From: Fen-1058 sp964398185 | Lineage (GTDB): Bacteria > Chloroflexota > Anaerolineae > Fen-1058 | Assembly (NCBI GenBank): GCA_964398185.1 | Contig: CAYNML010000008.1 | Location: 1-64,000 of the forward strand | Direction of reading: 5' to 3' | DNA: 64,000 nucleotides | In this document: positions 42,388 to 51,174 of the stretch, piece by piece | Layout: every line of letters starts with the position of its first letter | Position numbering within the stretch: position 1 is the stretch's first letter | Translations under genes and position numbers: made by a program | Notes under the pieces: model-generated | Told to the model about the DNA's origin: nothing | Seen by the model: only the letters and a program-made list of their open reading frames with translations | Database searches by the model: none

Positions 42388-43893
42388 CCGCTCGTCTTGA
42401 TCTTCCTCGCCTTCGTTATCCGCCTGCACGGTCTCACCTTCCAAAGCCTGTGGCGCGATGAGGTGGACGCGATCTGTTTCGCGCAGGCGCCGCTGTTGCA
42501 GGAACTGCCGCAGACGGCGCTGTCGTTCACACCCTCCTGCCCGCCCGACATCCCCGAGCTGCTGGCGGCGTTCAGCAATCCCGGCTTCAACGGCCCGCTG
42601 TACTTTTTGATCCTGCGCGGCGCGATGCTGCTGTGGGGCTACAGCGAGTTCGCGCTGCGTTTCTTCTCGCTGCTGTGCGGCGTGCTCAGCGTGGCGTTGA
42701 TCATCACGCTGGGAACGCGCTGGTTCAATCGGGCGGTGGGGTTGACCGCCGGAGCGCTGTTGGCGTTCTCGGCCTATCAGGTGTGGTACAGCCAGGAAGC
42801 CAAGATGTACACGCTCATCACGCTGCTGGCACTGACTTCGATCTATTTTCTGCGGCGCGCCGTGGAAGAAGGCCGCCTGCGCTTGTGGATCGGCGTGGTG
42901 GTGTGCACTTCCATGGCGCTGGGTGCGCACATTCTGGCGGCGTTACTGGTTCCCGTGCAAGTGGTGTTGTTCGTGTTGTGGTGGCCCCACAGCCGCCGCC
43001 AGCTCGGCGCGGGCCTCATCGCGTTGGGGTGCGTCACGCTGCCGTATCTGCCGGTGGGCTGGACGCGCGTGCAGCTGATGTTTCAGCCGGGCGAGACGGG
43101 CTTTGCGCGGTACACGCTGGGCGAGATGCTGAGCGTGCTGGGGCGGGGCTACGTCAGCGGCATTCTCAACTCTAGCGAAGAGCGTTGGATCTTGATCGTG
43201 ACCGGCCTGGCCGCAGCGCTGGCGATTTTCGGCCTGTTGTCAATCGATACTCCCCGGCGGCCCGCCTCAAGACCCGATCGGATCCTCATGCGTCTCAGCG
43301 TCGCGGCGTGGGCCTTGATCCCTGCCGCGATAATCGCCCTCATCTCGATCAACCGGCCGCTCTTCACGGATCGCTATGTGATCTGGGCGCAGCCCGCGTT
43401 CTATCTGGCGGTGGCGTTGGGCGTGTATGCGCTGTGGGCGTGGTTCAAGCCGCTGGCGGTGATCGCTTTTGCCGCCTTGATCGTGCTGAACGGCGTCGGC
43501 GTGGTCACGCAAGCCACCCAGCTCTTCAAGTCCGATTTTCGCGCGGCGGCGCGTGATATGGCACAGCAGATTCAGCCCGGCGATCTCGTCGTGTTTCAAA
43601 TCCCGCACGTGCAGCACACCTTCGAGTATTACTTCCGTCAGCCGTATCAAGCGCTGAGCGGACCATACACCAACTTCACCGGCGACGTCAACGGTTTCCG
43701 CGACAGTGATGAAACGGTGCTGGCGCAGATTGCACCGTCATTTGCCAATCAGCACACGGTGTGGCTGGTCTCCTCCGAAGCGGCCATGTGGGACGCGCGC
43801 AATTTGCTGCAGCGCTGGTTGGACACGAACGGCCAGATCACATTCCGCAAGGATTATACGCAGGTGCAAGTGACGCGGTATGAGTTGAAGTAA
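42298..43893 (+). CDS. Membrane glycosyltransferase, GT39-like
   Basis: A multi-pass membrane protein of about 530 residues of the GT-C type. After the first helix comes the loop motif WRDEVDAICFAQ with the acidic residues expected in PMT/ArnT-like enzymes. Further helices reach to about residue 400, and a soluble C-terminal domain follows. Every possible start codon (GTG 42280, ATG 42298, ATG 42304) lies upstream of the TTTCACG tract, so the cytoplasmic N-terminus must be translated from repeat DNA. An orphan 3' end of a related gene lies downstream at 43989. Acceptor unknown. Confidence 0.75.
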   Translation: MPMSSAPSSLHVSRFTFHASRFTFHASRFAPLVLIFLAFVIRLHGLTFQSLWRDEVDAICFAQAPLLQELPQTALSFTPSCPPDIPELLAAFSNPGFNGPLYFLILRGAMLLWGYSEFALRFFSLLCGVLSVALIITLGTRWFNRAVGLTAGALLAFSAYQVWYSQEAKMYTLITLLALTSIYFLRRAVEEGRLRLWIGVVVCTSMALGAHILAALLVPVQVVLFVLWWPHSRRQLGAGLIALGCVTLPYLPVGWTRVQLMFQPGETGFARYTLGEMLSVLGRGYVSGILNSSEERWILIVTGLAAALAIFGLLSIDTPRRPASRPDRILMRLSVAAWALIPAAIIALISINRPLFTDRYVIWAQPAFYLAVALGVYALWAWFKPLAVIAFAALIVLNGVGVVTQATQLFKSDFRAAARDMAQQIQPGDLVVFQIPHVQHTFEYYFRQPYQALSGPYTNFTGDVNGFRDSDETVLAQIAPSFANQHTVWLVSSEAAMWDARNLLQRWLDTNGQITFRKDYTQVQVTRYELK

Positions 43894-43900
43894 TAACATG

Positions 43901-43959
43901 GCAACGAATGCACAACTGATAAACGGATGGCCGATCAATGCCATCCGTTTATCAGTTGT
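43901..43959. repeat. Long perfect hairpin element
   Basis: ACAACTGATAAACGGATGG (43912-43930) and its exact inverse (43941-43959) enclose a ten-base loop. A sequence with three mismatches over 33 bases to 43901-43933 lies inside another glycosyltransferase gene at 54425-54457. There is no coding capacity. Confidence 0.8.
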
Positions 43960-43988
43960 TTATCAGTTGCGCGGCAGCTGGCCGCGCG

Positions 43989-44036
43989 ACGTTCCGCCAA
44001 GATTACGCGCAGGTGCAGGTGACGCGGTATGAGTGA
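43989..44036 (+). pseudogene. Orphan 3' end of a glycosyltransferase paralogue
   Basis: This fragment reads T-F-R-Q-D-Y-A-Q-V-Q-V-T-R-Y-E-stop, nearly the last 16 codons of the glycosyltransferase ending at 43893 (TFRKDYTQVQVTRYELK). The differences are mostly at third codon positions, which indicates divergence as a coding gene rather than a fresh duplication. The rest of the paralogue is missing. The hairpin at 43901 lies between the two ends. Confidence 0.65.
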
Positions 44037-44094
44037 AGTCCAACGTAATTTACCTGTTGCTGCGCCCTCTTCCGCGCTGTTAGTTTCACCCCGA

Positions 44095-44724
44095 TCAAGA
44101 TTCAGGCGTAATAGTCGGCGCCAGTGGATCCTCGCAAAAAGCAGCCAGGTCGCGTGCGTCAGAGGCTGTAATCGCTTCTGGCTTTATCCAATCTGGACAC
44201 GCAATTAGAAATTCCTTGTCACCTGTCTCAAGATTCCAGAAGAACAACTTCCGCGGCCAACCATTTGGCTCAATGTGAGCTAGTGTGTGCGGCAGCCCCG
44301 GAACCCACGCGTACCACGTAGCAGGAGGAAAGGTTCTTAAGCGCACGCCATCCGCCATGTTCCACACCTGCTGTCCACCCAGACACGATGAATCATGCGT
44401 GGTTCTTACACATTCTCTTACCGCAAATTGTCGATCAGGCGCATAGTGAAAATCACGTGGACTGACATCTTCCATCAGGTTACCATTCGGAAAAGTTGCC
44501 TCACACCGAGTTTCACCCATTGCCATTCTGTAGATAACACACTTAACTGGCAAAATCCGTCCATCTGGCAAGTTCAATGTGCTGGTGTAAACCTCATATG
44601 ACACGGGTGTTGGATTCGGTGTTGGAGTAACATGTAATGGCGCATCGGGCAGCTTGTTTTCACAAGCTCCACAGAACAGCATCGCCGTCAGAATGACCAC
44701 AAGTCGAAAAGTTGAGTGAAGCAT
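44095..44724 (-). CDS. Hypothetical lipoprotein
   Basis: A protein of 209 residues with a signal peptide and lipobox LFCGAC. A short Pro/Thr stretch (TPTPNPTPVS) precedes an unrecognised domain with several Cys and Trp residues (for example DGVRLRTFPPATWYAWVPG). The gene is visibly poorer in G+C than its neighbours, which hints at transfer. It starts next to the cinA 3' region on the same strand but has no evident link to it. Confidence 0.6.
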   Translation of the reverse strand: MLHSTFRLVVILTAMLFCGACENKLPDAPLHVTPTPNPTPVSYEVYTSTLNLPDGRILPVKCVIYRMAMGETRCEATFPNGNLMEDVSPRDFHYAPDRQFAVRECVRTTHDSSCLGGQQVWNMADGVRLRTFPPATWYAWVPGLPHTLAHIEPNGWPRKLFFWNLETGDKEFLIACPDWIKPEAITASDARDLAAFCEDPLAPTITPES

Positions 44725-44832
44725 AGATTACGCGAATTCTCGCGGGCCTATTGGCTGCCCGCATTAAATTCTGGAAAACTTTACCTGCTTCGCGTTCGTG
44801 AAGAATCGCCTCAGCACAATGACAACCTGGCC

Positions 44833-46011
44833 TTATCCTTCATCCTGCATTCTTCGCCACACCAACCCCAACGCTGCCGTCGACGCCCACTGCCCGGCCA
44901 GCGCCGCGTGCCCCCCGAAGCCGCGCTCGACGGTCTTCACATCGTCGAACGTGACCAAGGCGATCATCACCTTCAAGCCGCGCCCTTCGGGCGCAGGGAT
45001 CACCGACGCGCACAGGGCGAAGTCGCTGCCGCGATCCGATCGGATGTGGTGGGCCGCTTCGGTCACGGCGGCGAGATCGATCAATGTTCCATCGGCCACG
45101 GTGCTGCCGCCGCGAAACGCCTCGCCCAACTGCGCCAGGCGCCCGCCCAATGCGCCGCCCGTGCCGCACTCCACGCTGGCCAGCGTCAGGTGTCGATCGA
45201 TCAGCAGACGCGCCACCACACTCTCCAGCGTGTCCTCGTCTGCGCCGAAAATGAACTGACCCACTTTGCCGCGCAGACGCGCGCGCACGCGCTGTTCCAT
45301 CTCCGCGTTGAGGGCCGCCGCGGCGTCAAGCGTGGCCGCCTTGGCCGTGATGCGAATATCCACCTGCCCGGCCTTGGCCGACAAGCCCACCGTGGGATTG
45401 GCCGACGTCTCCAGATCGCCGATCGCTTCGTCGATGCGGCTCTCGCCCTGCCCGGTCGTGTGCAGCGTGCGAATCAGAATCACGTCCGTCAACTGCAACT
45501 TCTCTTTCAGATAGGGCAGCACCGTGTGATCCAGCAGGTATTCCATCTCGCGCGGCACGCCGGGCAAGCTGATGATGAGGCGCCCCTGCTCTTCAACGAT
45601 GAAGCACGGCGCGGTGCCTACCGGATTCTCGATGGGGATGGCGCCCTGCGGGAGATACGCTTGTCGGCGGTTATTCTCACCCATCGGCACGCCGTAGGCG
45701 CGGAAGCGCGTTTGAATCTGCGCCAGCAGTTCCTCGCTGAAGATCAACTCACGCTCGACCGCGCGCGCGACGGCAGGGCGCGTGACATCATCTACCGTGG
45801 GGCCGAGGCCGCCCGTCGTGATGATCACATCCGATCGGTTCAGCGCGATCCGCAGCGCCTCTTCCATCCGCTGCTCGTTGTCGCCCACCACTGTCTTGTA
45901 GAACAGGTTCAGGCCAATCTCGCGCAATTTCCGCGCAATATAAGTTGAATTGGTATCGACGACTTCACCCAGCAGCAGCTCGCTGCCGGTGGCGATGATT
46001 TCCGCGTGCAT
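44833..46011 (-). CDS. cinA: CinA: ADP-ribose pyrophosphatase with degenerate amidase domain
   Basis: A protein of 392 residues. The N-terminal COG1058/MoCF domain (about 1-170) is typical: AEIIATGSELLLGEVVDTNS, TTGGLGPTVDDVTR and LPGVPREM. The C-terminal PncC-like domain (about 255-390) is altered. Where PncC has AESCTGG it reads VECGTGG, so the nucleophilic Ser is Cys, and the following GGIIAYSN and GIAGPGGG motifs are not preserved. Amidase activity is doubtful. The intact stand-alone PncC at 7474 may supply it. ATG 46011 starts the conserved MHAEII sequence. Confidence 0.88.
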   Translation of the reverse strand: MHAEIIATGSELLLGEVVDTNSTYIARKLREIGLNLFYKTVVGDNEQRMEEALRIALNRSDVIITTGGLGPTVDDVTRPAVARAVERELIFSEELLAQIQTRFRAYGVPMGENNRRQAYLPQGAIPIENPVGTAPCFIVEEQGRLIISLPGVPREMEYLLDHTVLPYLKEKLQLTDVILIRTLHTTGQGESRIDEAIGDLETSANPTVGLSAKAGQVDIRITAKAATLDAAAALNAEMEQRVRARLRGKVGQFIFGADEDTLESVVARLLIDRHLTLASVECGTGGALGGRLAQLGEAFRGGSTVADGTLIDLAAVTEAAHHIRSDRGSDFALCASVIPAPEGRGLKVMIALVTFDDVKTVERGFGGHAALAGQWASTAALGLVWRRMQDEG

Positions 46012-46047
46012 GATGTTCCCCTTTGTCGCTGTCAAGCATCACAGCAG

Positions 46048-46138
46048 CGTCATTCCCGCGCGTCGTTAGCGGGAATCCAGGCGTGTTCTTACCATCAGCT
46101 CTGGATGCCCGACAAAGGCACTCGGGCATGGCGTGCCA
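46048..46138. repeat. CGTCATTCCCGC-family repeat, copy 1
   Basis: It begins CGTCATTCCCGC, contains the arm pair CCCGC/GCGGG, and ends in a hairpin GATGCCCGA / CTCGGGCAT. A second copy in inverted orientation lies at 46916-46996. This motif family is widespread in bacterial intergenic DNA. Confidence 0.75.
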
Positions 46139-46156
46139 GACAAATTCCATTTTGAC

Positions 46157-46191
46157 AAAAAAAGACCTGGCAAGCTTGGCCTGCCAGGTCT
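46157..46191 (-). terminator. Rho-independent terminator of the cNMP-binding protein gene
   Basis: Minus-strand AGACCTGGCA and TGCCAGGTCT form a perfect ten-base stem followed by TTTTTT. It lies about 70 bases after the stop codon of the gene at 46261. Confidence 0.93.
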
Positions 46192-46260
46192 AAGTGTAAC
46201 AGACTTCTCATTGTCGCTCCTCGACCGGGCGGACACGGTCTGAGAGCGCCACATTCGCCG

Positions 46261-46764
46261 CTAGCCGCTGGGGCGCGGCCGCCACAACAACTGCTCGCGG
46301 ATGGCCAGATCGCTGCCGCGAATCTTGAAAGCCAGATCGGCGGCGATGTTGCGCATCACCCGATAGCCCATCTCGGGATACGTGTCGCACAGTTTGATGA
46401 ACTTGCCGCGCTGAAGCGCCAGCAGCTGCGTCTCGGTTTCGGCGCAGCGCGCCGAGGCGGTGCGCAGGCCCTGATCGACCAGCGCGATTTCGCCGAAGGT
46501 CTGCCCGCTGCGCAGCGTGGCGATGGTCACCGGCATGCTGCCGCGCTTCTTCGCCCCCGGCCCGCCCACAATCGACGGATCGACCAGAATCTCCACCGCG
46601 CCGCGCGCGATGATAAACATCTCGTCGCCCTGGTTGTTTTCCTCAAAGATGATGTCGCCCAGTTTGACGACGCGCTCGTCACAGATCGAGGCCAGCATCT
46701 CCAGCTGCGCCGCGCTCAAATCATAGAAAATATCCGTCCGCCGTAGAATGTCGATCTTTTCCAT
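46261..46764 (-). CDS. Cyclic-nucleotide-binding domain protein
   Basis: A protein of 167 residues consisting of one CRP-type cNMP-binding domain. The beta-barrel begins LRRTDIFYDLSAAQLEML and contains the phosphate-binding cassette GQTFGEIALVDQGLRTASARC (about 88-108). The Arg in LRTAS corresponds to the conserved phosphate contact. There is no helix-turn-helix, so it is not a transcription factor itself. It probably relays cAMP or cGMP level to a partner. ATG 46764 is chosen as the first residue of the conserved domain start. Confidence 0.88.
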   Translation of the reverse strand: MEKIDILRRTDIFYDLSAAQLEMLASICDERVVKLGDIIFEENNQGDEMFIIARGAVEILVDPSIVGGPGAKKRGSMPVTIATLRSGQTFGEIALVDQGLRTASARCAETETQLLALQRGKFIKLCDTYPEMGYRVMRNIAADLAFKIRGSDLAIREQLLWRPRPSG

Positions 46765-46830
46765 GGGAAGGCCCCCGTCCCGCAAAGTTGAAGTTATTCT
46801 AGCACACTGCCGCGCCAGTTGGCAATCGAC

Positions 46831-46867
46831 TTGACGCCCGTGGGGCAATCCGTTACGATAGTGTAAC
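46831..46867 (+). promoter_or_regulatory. Candidate promoter with palindrome, upstream of yraN
   Basis: TTGACG (46831-46836) and TACGAT (46854-46859) are 17 bases apart. GTTAC-gatagt-GTAAC (46852-46867) overlaps the -10 box. A repeat copy separates it from yraN. Confidence 0.4.
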
Positions 46868-46915
46868 TCAGGTCACGCCAACCGTCACACCGCACTGCAC
46901 ACAGTGGGTGCAAGT

Positions 46916-46996
46916 GTGCCCGAGTGCTTCACTCGGGCATCCAGGTTCAACGCTGATAGTGCCTCTGGATTCCCGCCTCAAGCGCGCGGGAATGAC
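46916..46996. repeat. CGTCATTCCCGC-family repeat, copy 2 (inverted)
   Basis: It carries the same hairpin (TGCCCGAGTG-ctt-CACTCGGGCA) and the GGATTCCCGC ... GCGGGAATGAC end as copy 1 in opposite orientation. The two copies flank the cNMP-binding protein gene like inverted terminal repeats. Confidence 0.75.
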
Positions 46997-47016
46997 TACG
47001 GCGTGAAGGCTGAGCA

Positions 47017-47397
47017 ATGACGCCCTTGACCAACGCTCGCCACTCGCTGGGCCAACGCGGCGAAGACTACGCCGCCCACTACCTGCTCGATCACGGTTAC
47101 GCGCTGCGCGCGCGCAACTGGCGCTGCGCCGTGGGTGAAATCGATCTGGTAACCGAGAAAGATGATCGGTTGATCTTTGTCGAGGTGCGCACCCGGCGCG
47201 GCGATCGGCTGGGGACGCCCGAGGAATCGATCACACCTGCCAAGCGCGCCAGGCTCATCGCCGCTGCGCAGACTTACCTTGATGAATTCGGCGAGACCGA
47301 TCGGGACTGGCGCATCGACGTGGTTGCCATCGAGATCGGATCGCGCGGCGAAGTGCAGCGCTGCACGCTGATCGAGAATGCGATTGAGGAGACGTGA
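47017..47397 (+). CDS. yraN: YraN family (UPF0102) putative endonuclease
   Basis: A protein of 126 residues with a Holliday-junction-resolvase-like fold. It starts LGQRGEDYAAHYLLDHGY, and the family motif GEIDLVTEKDDRLIFVEVRTR holds the predicted metal ligands Asp and Glu-x-Lys/Arg. Function in DNA metabolism is inferred from fold only. It is the first of a plus-strand run ending with miaA. Confidence 0.9.
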   Translation: MTPLTNARHSLGQRGEDYAAHYLLDHGYALRARNWRCAVGEIDLVTEKDDRLIFVEVRTRRGDRLGTPEESITPAKRARLIAAAQTYLDEFGETDRDWRIDVVAIEIGSRGEVQRCTLIENAIEET

Positions 47398-47402
47398 GGC
47401 GT

Positions 47403-47456
47403 GCTGCGTAATGCGTAAGTACGCTTTACGTTTTCCGTTTCACGTTTTACGCGATG
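47403..47456. repeat. GCGTAA/TTTACG simple repeat tract
   Basis: GCGTAATGCGTAAG is followed by TTTACG and TTTCACG units filling the gap before miaA. It is the same family as at 42237 and 57012. Confidence 0.65.
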
Positions 47457-47460
47457 TACC

Positions 47461-48405
47461 ATGACCCCCATTTCCACGCCTTTACTCATCTGCCTCGTCG
47501 GCCCCACCGGGGTGGGCAAAACCGCGCTGGCGATTGAGTTGGCCGAGCGTCTCAACGGCGAGATCGTTTCGGCGGATTCACGCCAGATCTATCGGGGCAT
47601 GGATATCGGCACCGGCAAACCCACGCCCGCTCAGCTCACGCGCGCCCGCCATCACCTGATCGACATCGTCGATCCCGATCAATCGTACACGCTGGCCGAA
47701 TACCAGGCCGATGCCTACGCCGCCATTGACGACATCTTCGCGCGCGGCAGGCAGCCGCTGCTGGTCGGCGGCACCGGCCTGTACGTGCGCGCCGTGACCG
47801 AAGGCTTGCACATCCCGGCTGTGCCGCCGAACCCCGAACTGCGCGCGCAGCTGGAAGACCGCGCGGCGCGGGAAGGCGGTGACAAGTTGTATGAAGAATT
47901 GAAGCAAGTCGATCCTGAGGCCGCCGCCAAGATCGATCCCCGCAACGTGCGGCGCACCATCCGCGCGTTGGAAGTCTATCTGTCCACCGGGGAGAAATTC
48001 AGCGCGGCAGGCAAGAGCGAACCTCCGCCGTTTGCGGTGCGCCGGCTGGGGCTGACGCTGCCGCGCGACGAATTGTATCGCCGCGTCGATGCGCGGGTGG
48101 ACGACATGATCGCGCGCGGCTGGCTGGACGAAGTGCGCGCGCTGGCGGCGCAGTACGATCGGACGCTGCCGGCTCTATCGAGTTTGGGCTATCCGCAGCT
48201 GGGCGCGGTGCTGCGCGGCGAACTGACCCTCGACCAGGCGGCCCAAGAGATCAAACAGCACACCCATCGCTTCATCCGCCAGCAATACGCGTGGTTCCGC
48301 CCTGCCGATCCGCGCCTCACCTGGTTGGCGGCCGCACCCACGGCGCCAGCGGCTGTGCTAAACGCCATCGGCTGGCAACTTGACTCTGCCGAAGTCACGC
48401 GGTAG
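47461..48405 (+). CDS. miaA: tRNA dimethylallyltransferase
   Basis: A protein of 314 residues that prenylates A37 of tRNAs reading UNN codons. The P-loop is GPTGVGKT (14-21). SADSRQIYRGMDIGTGKP, HHLIDIVDPDQSYTLAEY and GGTGLYVRA follow in family order, and the end has SSLGYPQLG and THRFIRQQYAWFR. All expected motifs are present. A terminator follows at 48445. Confidence 0.96.
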   Translation: MTPISTPLLICLVGPTGVGKTALAIELAERLNGEIVSADSRQIYRGMDIGTGKPTPAQLTRARHHLIDIVDPDQSYTLAEYQADAYAAIDDIFARGRQPLLVGGTGLYVRAVTEGLHIPAVPPNPELRAQLEDRAAREGGDKLYEELKQVDPEAAAKIDPRNVRRTIRALEVYLSTGEKFSAAGKSEPPPFAVRRLGLTLPRDELYRRVDARVDDMIARGWLDEVRALAAQYDRTLPALSSLGYPQLGAVLRGELTLDQAAQEIKQHTHRFIRQQYAWFRPADPRLTWLAAAPTAPAAVLNAIGWQLDSAEVTR

Positions 48406-48444
48406 ACTACTTTCAGCAACAGCAGGGTGCACGTCGTCAAAGCA

Positions 48445-48472
48445 GAGGAGCTGTGAAGCTCCTCATTTTGTT
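48445..48472 (+). terminator. Terminator after miaA, immediately before pgpH
   Basis: GAGGAGCT-gtga-AGCTCCTC is followed by ATTTTGTT, and the pgpH ATG is six bases further on. It may act as an attenuator for the downstream operon. Confidence 0.8.
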
Positions 48473-48477
48473 GGACT

Positions 48478-50691
48478 ATGTACTTCAATCCGACCGCCAG
48501 ACCCGAAACGGCCCGCAGCCAGAAGCACCGCGATGTGCGCGTGTGGTTGATCGGCGCGTGCTTTGCGCTGGGCGCGGCCGCCATTCTGATCGCGCCGCTC
48601 TTCCTCGCCGGCGGGGTGGCGCTGGACAACGGCGCGGTAGCCTCGGAAGACATCAGCGCCCCGCGCTCCATCACCTACGCCAGCGCAATCCTGACCCAGC
48701 AAGATCGCGATGCCGCCGAGCGCAGCGTGGCCGTGGTATACGATCCGCTCGATCTGAGCGTGCCGCGCAGCCAGGTCGCCAAAGCGCGCGCCGTGCTGGA
48801 CTACGTTCGCGCGGTTCGCACCGACTCGATCGGTTCCCGCGCCGAAAAACAGGCCCTACTCAGCCGCATCGACGGTGTGCGCTTAACGCCCGACGTGATC
48901 GATCAGATTCTGGATTTGCCGGAAGAGACGTGGCCGCGCGTGACGCAGGAAGTGGTGGCCGTCATCGACTCGGCGCTGCGCGAGGAAATCCGCGACACCA
49001 ACGTGGAAGACATCAAGGCCCGGCTGCCCGCGCGCGTCGCAATCGATCTTGACGAGGTACAGACGCAGTTGGTGGCGCAGATCGCGCAGAATTTCATCAT
49101 CCCCAACCGGCGGCGCAACGACGAAGCCACCAACGCGGCGCGGCAGGCGGCGCGCGATCTGGTGCCCCCGCATGAGCGCAGCATTGAAGACGGACAGATC
49201 ATCGTGCGGCAGGGTGAGCTGGTCACCGATTTGCAGATCGAGACGCTGGAACAGTTGGGCCTGCGGCAGTCGGACGTCAGCTGGACCAGCATCCTGAGTT
49301 ACGCGCTGGCGGCGCTGCTGGCAGCGCTGCTCATCGGCCTGTATGTGTGGCGCTGCGAGCCGTCACTGCTGGCCCGCCCGCGCGCCTTGTTCCTGCTGCT
49401 ATTGCTGCTGCTGGCCTTCCTGCTGGTGGCGCGGTTCATGGCCGATCGGCGCACGGTGCTGCCATTCATCTATCCGGCGGCGGCCTTCTCGATGTTGGTG
49501 GCCGTGCTCGTCGGGCCGGGCATTGCCACGACGGCCACCGTGGTGCTGGCCGGACTGGTGGGCATCATCGCCAACAACAATTTCGAGATCGCCGCCTACA
49601 CCGCCGTCGGCGGCCTGGTGGCGATCTGGACATTGGGCAACGCCGAGCACCTGAGCAAATTCTTTCAGGCCGGGGCTTACGTGGCCCTCGCGGCATGTCT
49701 GATGATTCTGGTGTTCCGCGCCCCGCTCGGCTCACTGGATGCGGTGGGGCTGCTCCAGTTGATCGGGGCAGCGATCTTGAATGGCGGCCTGGCGGCCAGC
49801 CTCACGCTCGTGGGACTGTTCATCATGGGCAGTCTCTTCGACGTGACGACCACCGTGCAGCTGCTGGAATTGGCGCGGCCCACGCACCCGTTGCTTAACG
49901 AGCTGCTGCACAAGTCGCCGGGGACGTATCATCACACCTTGATGGTCGCCAATCTGGCGGAGCAGGCCGCCGAGCGGATCGGCGCGAACTCGTTACTGAC
50001 GCGCGTGGGGGCGTACTATCACGACATCGGCAAGATGGTGCGGCCCTACATGTTCGTGGAGAATCAAGTGGAAGGCGCCAACGTCCACGATCAATTCAAC
50101 CCGCGCACCAGCGCCGAGATCATCACCAGCCACGTCAACGAAGGCATCGAACTTGCCAGGAAGTACCGTTTGCCGTCGCGCGTGCGGGCCTTCATTCCCG
50201 AGCATCACGGCACCATGCGCGTGAGCTTCCTGTATCAAAAAGCCGTGGAGCTGTCGCCCACCGGCGCAGCGGGCGTGGACGAAGCGGCGTTCCGCTATCC
50301 CGGCCCCAAACCGCAATCGAAGGAAACCGCGCTGCTGATGCTGGCCGACGGCTGTGAGGCCGCCGTGCGCGCCAACCGGCCAGGCGGGCCCGATCAACTC
50401 AACGAGCTGGTGCGCAAGGTCATCGGCGATCGCGTGGCGTGGGGGCAGCTGGACGAGTGCCCGCTGACCATCGCCGATCTCGACAAGGTGCGCGAATCGT
50501 TTGTCACCGCCCTGCAGGGCATGTATCATCCACGCTTGCGCTATCCCGGCCAGGAGCAGAAGAGCGATCCGGCGCTGCGCGCCGCCCGCGTGAACGGCCT
50601 GAGACAGACCGGCCCGCTGACGCTTGAGCCGACGGCTGAACCCACCCCCGATCGAACCGAGGAGCCACTTCATGAAGACCACATCCCGTAA
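48478..50691 (+). CDS. 7TM-HD phosphohydrolase (PgpH-like)
   Basis: A protein of 737 residues with the architecture of PgpH. One N-terminal helix precedes an extracytoplasmic 7TMR-HDED domain (about 55-265). Seven membrane helices (about 268-460) lead to a cytoplasmic HD domain (about 475-640), with HHTLMVANL, YYHDIGK (about 512-518) and PEHHGT supplying the metal ligands. PgpH homologues hydrolyse cyclic di-AMP. It overlaps ybeY by 20 bases, the same order (pgpH-ybeY-dgkA) as in many Firmicutes. Confidence 0.92.
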   Translation: MYFNPTARPETARSQKHRDVRVWLIGACFALGAAAILIAPLFLAGGVALDNGAVASEDISAPRSITYASAILTQQDRDAAERSVAVVYDPLDLSVPRSQVAKARAVLDYVRAVRTDSIGSRAEKQALLSRIDGVRLTPDVIDQILDLPEETWPRVTQEVVAVIDSALREEIRDTNVEDIKARLPARVAIDLDEVQTQLVAQIAQNFIIPNRRRNDEATNAARQAARDLVPPHERSIEDGQIIVRQGELVTDLQIETLEQLGLRQSDVSWTSILSYALAALLAALLIGLYVWRCEPSLLARPRALFLLLLLLLAFLLVARFMADRRTVLPFIYPAAAFSMLVAVLVGPGIATTATVVLAGLVGIIANNNFEIAAYTAVGGLVAIWTLGNAEHLSKFFQAGAYVALAACLMILVFRAPLGSLDAVGLLQLIGAAILNGGLAASLTLVGLFIMGSLFDVTTTVQLLELARPTHPLLNELLHKSPGTYHHTLMVANLAEQAAERIGANSLLTRVGAYYHDIGKMVRPYMFVENQVEGANVHDQFNPRTSAEIITSHVNEGIELARKYRLPSRVRAFIPEHHGTMRVSFLYQKAVELSPTGAAGVDEAAFRYPGPKPQSKETALLMLADGCEAAVRANRPGGPDQLNELVRKVIGDRVAWGQLDECPLTIADLDKVRESFVTALQGMYHPRLRYPGQEQKSDPALRAARVNGLRQTGPLTLEPTAEPTPDRTEEPLHEDHIP

Positions 50692-51160
50692 AGGGCCGAG
50701 CGCCGTCATCGACGTGCAGGTGGGCGCGCGGTATCAGGACAAAGTGAAACCGGCGCGGCTGCGCCAGGCCGCGCAGGCCACGCTCGAGCAACAACGCCTC
50801 AAGCGCCGCGTCGCACTAACGATCGTGATCACCGGCAATGCCCAACTCCGATCGCTCAATCGCGCCTTCCGGAACGTCGATGCGCCGACCGACGTGTTAT
50901 CTTTTGCCACCGACGAGCAGCCGCGCCCCGACACGATCTATCTGGGCGACGTGATCATCTCTTACCCCATGGCGCGCGAGCAGGCCAAGAACGGCGGGCA
51001 TCCGGTTGAGGCTGAATTGCAGCTGCTGGTGGTGCACGGCGTGCTGCACTTGCTGGGACACGATCACGACACGGAAGCCGAGCAGAACGTGATGTGGCAA
51101 GCCCAGGCTGCCGTGCTGAAAAAGATCGGCGCGGCGTTGACCGAACCAAAATTGGACTAG
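50672..51160 (+). CDS. ybeY: Endoribonuclease YbeY
   Basis: A protein of 162 residues, a metal-dependent RNase involved in 16S rRNA maturation. The H3xH5xH zinc motif HGVLHLLGHDH is intact, and the upstream NRAFRNVDAPTDVLSFA is the family signature. ATG 50672 lies inside the end of pgpH and is preceded by GGAG, giving coupled translation. Confidence 0.95.
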   Translation: MKTTSRKGPSAVIDVQVGARYQDKVKPARLRQAAQATLEQQRLKRRVALTIVITGNAQLRSLNRAFRNVDAPTDVLSFATDEQPRPDTIYLGDVIISYPMAREQAKNGGHPVEAELQLLVVHGVLHLLGHDHDTEAEQNVMWQAQAAVLKKIGAALTEPKLD

Positions 51161-51174
51161 AGGGATCGAGAGCG

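Noticed and set aside
46012..47016. tRNA genes in the hairpin-rich intergenic stretches
   Set aside because: The palindromes here fold as single stems with repeat-family sequence. No cloverleaf or TTCGANNC T-arm was found here or in other gaps.
48445..48472. A hairpin that hides the pgpH ribosome-binding site
   Set aside because: GAGGAG within the stem is 27 bases from the ATG, too far to serve as its ribosome-binding site. A terminator role fits better.
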